From positions 1 to 6,242 of the forward strand of contig SKGU01000242.1 of the NCBI GenBank assembly GCA_007117255.1: a stretch of DNA of 6,242 nt, written 5' to 3'. Shown here in pieces: positions 1 to 6,242 of this stretch. Source of the stretch: Natronohydrobacter sp. Its GTDB lineage: Bacteria > Pseudomonadota > Alphaproteobacteria > Rhodobacterales > Rhodobacteraceae. Every line of letters starts with the position of its first letter. Positions within the stretch are counted from its first letter, which is position 1. The notes under the pieces were generated by a model. It did no database searches, was not told the origin of the DNA, and saw nothing but the letters and a program-made list of their open reading frames with translations. The position numbers and the translations under genes are program-made.

Positions 1-570
1 CTGATGGCCGTGCCCTTGCTGATCGCTGCGGCGCTGATGCGCAGTCCGGCTGAAGGGATGGGCAATTTCGTTCTTGCCTCAAGTATTTACGGGGCAACAT
101 TTATCGTGATGATCAGTGCATCAGCGCTGTTCAATCTGCGGTTCAGACCTGCATTGGACTGGCTGTTTCAGCGGTTGGATCATGCGGCGATCTATCTCAA
201 GATTGCGGGCACTTATACACCCTTCACGCTGATCACCGGGCAAGGGCTGGGCCTGCTGGCGGGACTGTGGGGGGCTGCGGCGGTTGGTGTGGTGCTGAAG
301 CTGGTCTCACCTGCGCGGTTCCGGTTTCTTGCTTTGGCGTTGTATCTTGGCATGGGCTGGGTGGGCGTTTTGATTCTGCCCGATCTGGCGCAAAGCCTGC
401 CGCCCCTGATCCTTGGGCTGATGCTGGCGGGCGGCGTGGTCTACACCTCAGGTGTCGTGTTCTACCTGTGGACGCGGTTACCCTATCATTTCGCGATCTG
501 GCATATCTTCGTGCTGGTTGCGTCTTTCCTGTTTTACGCGGCAGTCATGGCGCTTTTGTTAAGCGCCTGA
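1..570 (+). CDS. Hemolysin III / PAQR-like integral membrane protein, 5' truncated by window edge
   Basis: This is the 3' part of a hemolysin III (TrhA/YqfA, PAQR superfamily) protein of the inner membrane. Bacterial members are linked to membrane lipid and fluidity homeostasis; the name 'hemolysin' is historical. The frame is open from base 1. The first ATG, at 4, would begin inside the first membrane helix and give only 188 residues against the usual 210 or so, so the true start is upstream. Counting from that ATG, the family motif LDHAAIYLKIAGTYTPF is at about 58-74 and HFAIWH (HxxxH) at 162-167, with several hydrophobic helices between and after them. The TM2 motif normally written S-x-x-Y-H reads SALFN here (40-44), so one of three putative metal-binding histidines is Asn. 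The gene converges on the phosphodiesterase gene and overlaps it by 12 bp. The family call is secure; the biochemical function is not. Confidence 0.86.
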   Translation: MMAVPLLIAAALMRSPAEGMGNFVLASSIYGATFIVMISASALFNLRFRPALDWLFQRLDHAAIYLKIAGTYTPFTLITGQGLGLLAGLWGAAAVGVVLKLVSPARFRFLALALYLGMGWVGVLILPDLAQSLPPLILGLMLAGGVVYTSGVVFYLWTRLPYHFAIWHIFVLVASFLFYAAVMALLLSA

Positions 571-1362
571 GGGCCACTGCCCGCGCGCCTCCAAGACTTC
601 TCGCAGCAAGCCGGGGCGATCAGTCATGATCCCGTCCACACCCATATCAAGCAACCTGTGCATTTCTGCGGCGTCATTGATGGTCCAGACCTGTACTGCG
701 ATGCCTGCGTCATGGGCCGCTTTCAAAAAGCGCGGCGTGACCACCGCGATCCCCTTCCATTCGGTAGGAACCTGAACCACGCCAAAGCCGTCCAGCGAAA
801 GTGGCAGGCCCCAGCCGCGTGCCCATAGCCGTGCGACCTGCGCATGCGCTGGCGACCACAGCAATTCAGCCCCAAGGCCCGCACAGGCGCGTTGTGTCCT
901 GTTCGGTGCGAAGGCGCCAATCGAGACCCGCTTGATAACACCCATCCGCGTGATCAACGCGCAGAGCGGTGCCACCACGGAATCGGATTTCGCCTCAATC
1001 GTCACATGCATATCCGGAAAGGCATCGAGAAGATCCTGTAGCCGGGGTATTTCGGCGCCACCTTTGGTGCGTATGCTCTGCAATTCGGCGAAATCAAGGT
1101 CAGCGATACGGCGCGGATCACCGCAAAGCCGTGTCAGATCTGGGTCGTGATGAATGACCACAACACCATCGCGCGTTGCATGAACATCAAGTTCGACATG
1201 GCTGAAGCCCAGTTGGGCTGCATGGGCAAAGGCTGGCAGGGTGTTTTCCTCACGTTCCAGCCCGCCGCCGCGATGCGCGATGGCGATAGCGCCGCGATGG
1301 GCAAGAAACGGATGGCGTGAAGCAGTCAACATGAGGGTATGCTCGCGCGGATTTCCGGCCAT
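559..1362 (-). CDS. Glycerophosphodiester phosphodiesterase family protein (cytoplasmic, UgpQ-like)
   Basis: This 267-residue protein is a GDPD-family phosphodiesterase that hydrolyses glycerophosphodiesters to glycerol 3-phosphate and an alcohol, as in phospholipid turnover. It is a single TIM-barrel domain. The N-terminal catalytic HRG is at 30-32 (AHRGGG), followed by ENTLPAF (39-45), the metal-ligand motif VELDVHATRDG (56-66), the second catalytic His in HHDPDLTR (71-78), IEAK with its acidic ligand at 122-125, VWTIND (225-230), and the C-terminal GVDGIMTDRP (241-250). No signal peptide is visible, so it is probably cytoplasmic. The start at 1362 has a weak AGG about 8 nt upstream. An internal ATG at codon 11 has no better site and would still retain the whole domain. 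No glycerol-3-phosphate transporter gene is adjacent within the window, so its precise substrate is unknown. The stop codon lies inside the 3' end of the convergent membrane-protein gene. Confidence 0.93.
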   Translation of the reverse strand: MAGNPREHTLMLTASRHPFLAHRGAIAIAHRGGGLEREENTLPAFAHAAQLGFSHVELDVHATRDGVVVIHHDPDLTRLCGDPRRIADLDFAELQSIRTKGGAEIPRLQDLLDAFPDMHVTIEAKSDSVVAPLCALITRMGVIKRVSIGAFAPNRTQRACAGLGAELLWSPAHAQVARLWARGWGLPLSLDGFGVVQVPTEWKGIAVVTPRFLKAAHDAGIAVQVWTINDAAEMHRLLDMGVDGIMTDRPGLLREVLEARGQWPSGA

Positions 1363-1444
1363 GTCGAGACCTGATCCGCCTAAATTTCGAATACCAATCG
1401 CGCCCTTTTTGTGATAGCGTCTGCGTAAATCGGGGGGACCGGTA

Positions 1445-1627
1445 ATGTCGAAGCAAGACGCTGACGAGGCTGTGCTCTCACGCGTGGCGCAACATCGCGC
1501 AAACGCGATCCGGGGTCTTGCACTGAAATCTTTGACTGCGGTGAAATCTGCGCATGACGCCCGCTGGCCCTGCCTTGTTCGTCCTGTGAATCTACCGATC
1601 TCGACGCATGCATCAAAGGTTGGCTAG
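1445..1627 (+). CDS. Doubtful small ORF, 60 aa, unknown
   Basis: I do not recognise this ORF and it may not be a gene. In its favour, the ATG follows a G-run (GGGGGGA, about 1433-1439) at a workable distance, and the first 40 or so residues look like a plausible charged, Ala-rich soluble helix (MSKQDADEAVLSRVAQHRAN onwards). Against it, third-position GC is only slightly above half by my count, lower than in the neighbours. The C-terminal third (ARWPCLVRPVNLPISTHASK) looks like random translation, and no family motif is present. It could be the start of a decayed gene, a leader peptide, or chance. It points toward xdhC and ends about 90 bp before it. Confidence 0.2.
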   Translation: MSKQDADEAVLSRVAQHRANAIRGLALKSLTAVKSAHDARWPCLVRPVNLPISTHASKVG

Positions 1628-1677
1628 GCGTAGTGTTGCGTCAAAAGTCGTATTTGCCAAATTCGTACCGGGCTGGC

Positions 1678-1696
1678 ATCTTCGCTGAGCGAAGAT
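1678..1696 (+). promoter_or_regulatory. Perfect hairpin/palindrome in the xdhC upstream region
   Basis: ATCTTCGC (1678-1685), loop TGA (1686-1688) and GCGAAGAT (1689-1696) form a perfect 8-bp inverted repeat. It ends 21 nt before the xdhC ATG and 9 nt before the ribosome binding site, so it would leave that site exposed. It could be a dyad operator for a regulator or a 5'-UTR stem. No T-run follows, so it is not a terminator. Its function is inferred from position only. Confidence 0.45.
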
Positions 1697-1705
1697 CAAT
1701 GCGCC

Positions 1706-1710
1706 GGGAG
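1706..1710 (+). promoter_or_regulatory. Ribosome binding site that decides the xdhC start
   Basis: GGGAG lies 7 nt before the ATG at 1718 and only 4 nt before the GTG at 1715. The spacing favours the ATG. An ATG at 1711 is in another frame. Confidence 0.7.
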
Positions 1711-1717
1711 ATGTGTG

Positions 1718-2704
1718 ATGGAACCTCGTTTTGATGATATCCCCGAAATTGCGCTGAACTGGCATGAAGATGGGCGCGGTGCCGCCTTGGCAACTGTAGT
1801 GGCCACATGGGGGTCGGCGCCGCGACAGGCGGGCAGCCAGCTTGTGATTTCGGGCGCTGGCGAAATCATGGGGTCAGTGTCTGGCGGATGCGTCGAAGGC
1901 GCAGTGGTGGTTGAGGCACAAGAGGCGCTGGCTGACGGTCGTCCGCGCTTGCTGCGATTCGGGGTGGCAGATGAGGCCGCCTTTGAAGTTGGTCTGGCAT
2001 GCGGTGGCGAAATAGAGGTCCTGGTCGAGCCGATTGGCATGGACGCGCCTGCTTTTCCGGTCGCAATGCTGCGCGAATTGGTCGCCGCGCGCGCTGCCCG
2101 AAAGCCCGTTGCATGTGTAACCGATCTTGCGAATTGGGCGCGCAGCTTGCAGGGGCCGGATGATCCCGCACTGACAAATCGCTTCCGAGCCGACAAGTCG
2201 GGCCGTGATGAGGCCGGGCGCATGGTCACGCTGCATAACCCGCCTTTGCGGCTGATCGTCGTCGGGGCGGTGCATATCGCGCAAGCGCTTCTGCCGATGG
2301 CGCGTCTTGCAGGCTATGCGCCGACGATTGTGGACCCGCGCGAAGCTTTCGGCTCTGAGGCGCGTTTTCCCGGCGAAGATATTTCGCATGACTGGCCGGA
2401 CGAAGCGCTTGCCGATCTTGGTCTTGATGCGCGCACGGCCGTCGTGACCCTGACGCATGACCCGAAACTGGATGATCCTGCGATTCGGGCAGCGCTAGCG
2501 TCGGATGTGTTTTACCTTGGCTGTCTTGGATCGACCCGCACACATGCCAAGCGGCTGGAGCGATTGTGCGAAGCGGGTTTCAGCGAAGACCAGCTTGCGC
2601 GCATTCATGCGCCTGTTGGCCTGAATCTTGGAGCGCGCACGCCTGCTGAAATTGCTGTGGCCACATTGGCCCAGATCACGCTGGCGCTCAGGGGTGCGCG
2701 ATGA
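1718..2704 (+). CDS. xdhC: XdhC/CoxI family molybdenum-enzyme maturation protein
   Basis: This 328-residue protein belongs to the XdhC/CoxI family. Members bind the molybdenum cofactor and deliver the sulfurated form to xanthine dehydrogenase/CO dehydrogenase-type apoenzymes in the cytoplasm. Both family domains are fused. The N-terminal XdhC_CoxI domain shows ATVVATWGSAPR (25-36), the signature SVSGGCVEGAVV (53-64) and GLACGG (92-97). The C-terminal Rossmann-like XdhC_C domain starts at LIVVGAVHIAQAL (179-191) and continues with TIVDPR (203-208), FYLGCLGS (265-272) and IHAPVGLNLGARTPAEIAVA (296-315). ATG at 1718 is preferred over the adjacent GTG at 1715 on ribosome-binding-site spacing. Its TGA overlaps the next gene's ATG as ATGA, which implies translational coupling. 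The downstream coxS and coxL are its likely client. The domain order and length match full-length two-domain homologues. Confidence 0.94.
   Translation: MEPRFDDIPEIALNWHEDGRGAALATVVATWGSAPRQAGSQLVISGAGEIMGSVSGGCVEGAVVVEAQEALADGRPRLLRFGVADEAAFEVGLACGGEIEVLVEPIGMDAPAFPVAMLRELVAARAARKPVACVTDLANWARSLQGPDDPALTNRFRADKSGRDEAGRMVTLHNPPLRLIVVGAVHIAQALLPMARLAGYAPTIVDPREAFGSEARFPGEDISHDWPDEALADLGLDARTAVVTLTHDPKLDDPAIRAALASDVFYLGCLGSTRTHAKRLERLCEAGFSEDQLARIHAPVGLNLGARTPAEIAVATLAQITLALRGAR
2690..2694 (+). promoter_or_regulatory. Ribosome binding site of the MoeA-like gene, inside xdhC
   Basis: AGGGG sits within the last codons of xdhC, 6 nt before the ATG at 2701. Together with the ATGA overlap it supports coupled translation of the two maturation genes. 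Confidence 0.6.
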
Positions 2705-3726
2705 AATTTGGCCCAGTGTCGCTTGATCAGGCTGAAGGGGGCATTCTCGCGCATTCTGTGGCCCTGCCATCGGGGCGCTTGCGCAAGGGGCGCGTGTTGG
2801 ACGCAGCCGATATTGCCGCCTTGTCGCAGGCAGGGCATGACAGCCTGACGTTGGCGCGGCTGGACGCGACGGACATGCCTGAAGACGCTGCCGCCATCGC
2901 GCTGGCGCAAGCGCTTGTGCCGAACCCTGAAGCTGCCGGGCTGGTGCTGCGGCCCGTTGGCACGGGTCGGGTGAATATCGTCGCAGCCGGGCCGGGGCTG
3001 GTTCGGTTGAATGTGCCACAAGTGCATGCCGTCAACTGCCTGCATCCGGCGATCACTGTGGCGACATTGCCGGACCTGATGCGCGTGGACCCCGGTGCCA
3101 TGGTGGCGACTGTCAAGATCATCACATATGGTGTGCCCGAACAGGCGGTCGTCGCGGCGTGCAGTGCCGGGCAGGGGGCTGTGCGCCTGCTGGCGCCTGT
3201 GCTGAGAACGGCCAATCTGATCCAGACCCGTGTTGATCCGCAAGAGGATGGCCGCAAGGGCCATGGGGTCACGCAGGTGCGTCTTGACCGGCTTGGTGTC
3301 ACGCTCGCACCCGTCTGTGTGGTGGCGCATGAGGTTCCAGCGCTCGCGGTGGCCCTGACCGCGGTTGAGGAAGATATCATCCTGATTCTGACGGGATCTG
3401 CTACGTCTGACCCAGAGGACATAGCGCCCGCAGCGCTGCGCGAAGCGGGTGGGGAGGTTGCGCATTTCGGAATGCCCGTAGACCCTGGCAACCTGCTGTT
3501 TGTCGGCAACTTGCGCGGACGGCCTGTGATTGGTCTGCCGGGCTGCGCGAAAAGCCCCGCGCTCAATGGGGCCGACTGGGTGTTGGAGCGTCTGGTCTGC
3601 GGCTTGCCTGTTTCGCCTTCGGATATCATGTCGATGGGCGTGGGCGGGCTGTTAAAGGAAATACCCACGCGCCCACGACCGCGACGACAGGGAGAAAGTG
3701 GCACGCCGACTGAAAAGCCAGACTAA
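2701..3726 (+). CDS. MoeA-like molybdopterin-binding protein, stand-alone (no cytidylyltransferase domain)
   Basis: This 341-residue protein resembles the molybdopterin-binding (MoCF_biosynth/MoeA-like) part of cofactor-maturation proteins found beside xdhC and cox genes. The N-terminal part (about 1-60) has the conserved FGPVSLDQAEGGILAHS pattern. The middle includes MVATVKIITYGVPE (134-147). The C-terminal molybdopterin-binding fold shows LILTGSATSDPEDIAP (228-243) and FGMPVDPGNLLFVG (256-269), followed by GLPGCAKSPALNGADW (278-293). The protein ends soon after MGVGGLLKEIPTRPRPR (312-328), with a short basic, low-complexity tail. In many homologues I know, this point leads into a MobA-like NTP-transferase domain that makes the cytidine-dinucleotide cofactor. 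That domain is absent here, and only about 70 bp separate this gene from coxS. It is coupled to xdhC by ATGA. The probable role is cofactor handling for CoxL; the exact reaction is not known to me. Confidence 0.85.
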   Translation: MKFGPVSLDQAEGGILAHSVALPSGRLRKGRVLDAADIAALSQAGHDSLTLARLDATDMPEDAAAIALAQALVPNPEAAGLVLRPVGTGRVNIVAAGPGLVRLNVPQVHAVNCLHPAITVATLPDLMRVDPGAMVATVKIITYGVPEQAVVAACSAGQGAVRLLAPVLRTANLIQTRVDPQEDGRKGHGVTQVRLDRLGVTLAPVCVVAHEVPALAVALTAVEEDIILILTGSATSDPEDIAPAALREAGGEVAHFGMPVDPGNLLFVGNLRGRPVIGLPGCAKSPALNGADWVLERLVCGLPVSPSDIMSMGVGGLLKEIPTRPRPRRQGESGTPTEKPD

Positions 3727-3785
3727 GCCAAAAGTCGCATAGGCGGGCGCGAAAAACCGTGTTCAACTGCAATCGAAAAAGTCAT

Positions 3786-3792
3786 GGGAGGA
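3786..3792 (+). promoter_or_regulatory. Strong ribosome binding site that decides the coxS start
   Basis: GGGAGGA is near-consensus. It is 4 nt before the ATG at 3797 and abuts the GTG at 3794 too closely for efficient use, so the ATG is chosen. It is the strongest such site in the window, which fits high expression of the structural subunit relative to the maturation genes. Confidence 0.75.
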
Positions 3793-3796
3793 CGTG

Positions 3797-4282
3797 ATGG
3801 CACGAGTGACGATGAAGGTAAACGGGCGCGAGGTCAGCGCCGAGGCAGAGGGGCGTACCCTGCTGTCGGGCTATCTTCGCGAAGGGCTGGGGCTGACCGG
3901 CACACATGTGGGCTGTGACACCAGCCAATGCGGCGCCTGCGTGGTGCTTGTGGATGGCAAGGCCGTCAAATCCTGCACGACTTTCGCGGCTGATCTTGAG
4001 GGGGCAGAGGTTCAGACTGTGGAAGGGATGGCCAATCCCGATGGCAGCCTGGGTGTGATCCAGCAGGCCTTTCAGGACTATCACGGGCTGCAATGCGGCT
4101 TTTGCACCCCCGGCATGGTGATGTCGACTGCGGCGCTTCTGGCCGAGAATCCGAAGCCCAGCGAGGAAGAGGTGCGCCATTACCTGGAAGGTAATATCTG
4201 CCGCTGCACGGGGTATCAGAATATCGTGCGCGCGGTCATGGCTGCATCCGGTCAGGATGCGGGCGCGTTGGCTGCCGAATAA
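3797..4282 (+). CDS. coxS: Molybdenum hydroxylase small subunit with two [2Fe-2S] clusters (CoxS type)
   Basis: This 161-residue iron-sulfur subunit passes electrons from the molybdenum centre in CoxL to the FAD subunit. All eight cluster cysteines are present. The plant-ferredoxin-type N-terminal domain has C40, C45, C48 and C60 (GCDTSQCGACVVL, then KSC). The helical C-terminal domain has C100, C103, C135 and C137 (LQCGFCTPG and CRCTGYQNIVRA). The length is typical of CoxS and related small subunits. ATG at 3797 is favoured over GTG at 3794 on ribosome-binding-site spacing. The gene begins about 70 bp after the MoeA-like gene and is followed by a 61-bp spacer with a palindrome before coxL. 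Small subunits of this family look alike across substrates, so this gene cannot by itself tell CO dehydrogenase from other hydroxylases. Confidence 0.97.
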   Translation: MARVTMKVNGREVSAEAEGRTLLSGYLREGLGLTGTHVGCDTSQCGACVVLVDGKAVKSCTTFAADLEGAEVQTVEGMANPDGSLGVIQQAFQDYHGLQCGFCTPGMVMSTAALLAENPKPSEEEVRHYLEGNICRCTGYQNIVRAVMAASGQDAGALAAE

Positions 4283-4291
4283 GCGCTGCAA

Positions 4292-4320
4292 GTAAGGTGC
4301 GTGCTGAGCACGCACCCTAC
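4292..4320 (+). repeat. Palindromic hairpin between coxS and coxL (REP-like candidate)
   Basis: GGTGCGTGC (4296-4304), loop TGA (4305-4307) and GCACGCACC (4308-4316) form a perfect 9-bp stem. It is extended past one A/C mismatch by GTA (4292-4294) pairing with TAC (4318-4320). No T-run follows (CCATCAAC), so it is a poor intrinsic terminator. It may be a dispersed intergenic palindrome or an mRNA-stabilising stem that sets the coxS:coxL ratio. Only one copy is in this window, so dispersal cannot be shown here. Confidence 0.65.
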
Positions 4321-4343
4321 CCATCAACAGATAGGAGAGTTTC

Positions 4344-6242
<1,899 letters not shown>

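Larger units (their letters stand above)
1363..1717. other. 355-bp divergent intergenic region upstream of the xdhC-cox block
   Basis: This stretch separates the minus-strand phosphodiesterase gene from plus-strand xdhC, so it must hold promoters for both. I see no strong sigma-70 boxes. The best plus-strand candidate is TTGCGT (1636-1641), 17 nt, then AAATTC (1659-1664), which is a poor match. The region also holds a doubtful ORF (1445-1627), a perfect 6-bp inverted repeat with a 4-nt loop inside that ORF (ATCGCG 1494-1499, CGCGAT 1504-1509), and an 8-bp hairpin at 1678-1696. Its third-position composition is less GC-biased by eye than that of the flanking genes, in keeping with mostly non-coding DNA. 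I see no tRNA, transposase fragment or known riboswitch fold. Confidence 0.6.

Noticed and set aside
267..629. Plus-strand ORF overlapping the hemolysin III gene in another frame
   Set aside because: Its Cys/Gly/Trp/Arg-rich translation is typical of an out-of-frame reading, and it runs into the opposite-strand phosphodiesterase gene.
1363..1717. Molybdenum-cofactor riboswitch before xdhC
   Set aside because: I could find only one isolated 8-bp stem and one 6-bp palindrome, not the multi-stem architecture expected of a Moco aptamer.
2605..3465. Minus-strand ORF (286 codons) across the xdhC/MoeA-like junction
   Set aside because: The translation is rich in His/Arg/Gln with no domain, and both plus-strand genes here have clear family motifs.
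2727..3704. Long minus-strand ORF (325 codons) opposite the MoeA-like gene
   Set aside because: It mirrors the strongly supported plus-strand gene. Its translation is Ser/Thr/Arg-rich with no motif, typical of an antisense shadow in high-GC DNA.
3784..3796. ATG at 3784 as the coxS start
   Set aside because: It is out of frame with the iron-sulfur domain, and the bases after it form the ribosome binding site for the ATG at 3797.
4292..4320. Palindrome as a rho-independent terminator
   Set aside because: The stem is strong but is followed by CCATCAACAG with no T-run, and coxL follows at once on the same strand.

Overview
The window looks like chromosomal DNA from a high-GC alphaproteobacterium. 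Rhodobacterales (a roseobacter or Rhodobacter-type genome) is the best guess. This rests on the GC-rich third codon positions, the AGGAG-type ribosome binding sites, and the close resemblance of the molybdenum-hydroxylase accessory genes to the set I know from that order. The taxon is an inference; no rRNA or other marker gene is present.

Layout. (1) Positions 1-570 (+) hold the 3' part of a hemolysin III/PAQR-like membrane protein whose start lies upstream of the window. (2) Positions 559-1362 (-) hold a complete cytoplasmic glycerophosphodiester phosphodiesterase, which converges on the first gene and overlaps its 3' end by 12 bp. (3) Positions 1363-1717 are a 355-bp divergent intergenic region. 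It contains one doubtful 60-codon ORF, a small perfect palindrome inside that ORF, and a clear 8-bp hairpin just upstream of the next gene. (4) Positions 1718-6242 (+) are a co-directional block: xdhC, then a MoeA-like molybdopterin-binding protein coupled to it by an ATGA overlap, then coxS, then coxL, which runs off the right edge.

The right-hand block is a molybdenum hydroxylase (xanthine dehydrogenase/CO dehydrogenase family) locus. coxS encodes the two-[2Fe-2S] electron-transfer subunit and coxL the molybdenum-cofactor subunit. XdhC/CoxI-type proteins and MoeA-like/MobA-like proteins mature and insert the cofactor. The FAD subunit (coxM) is not in the window; the S-L order suggests it follows coxL. 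The large subunit carries AYRGAGR, the form II signature, rather than the AYRCSFR of form I CO dehydrogenases. The true substrate is therefore uncertain and CO should not be assumed.

I see no mobile element, CRISPR array, tRNA, rRNA or recognisable riboswitch. The most noteworthy points are the form II large subunit, a MoeA-like protein that ends where many homologues continue into a cytidylyltransferase domain, a palindromic hairpin between coxS and coxL, a hairpin in the xdhC leader, and a hemolysin III protein with Asn in place of a putative metal-binding His. I found no convincing wholly new system.
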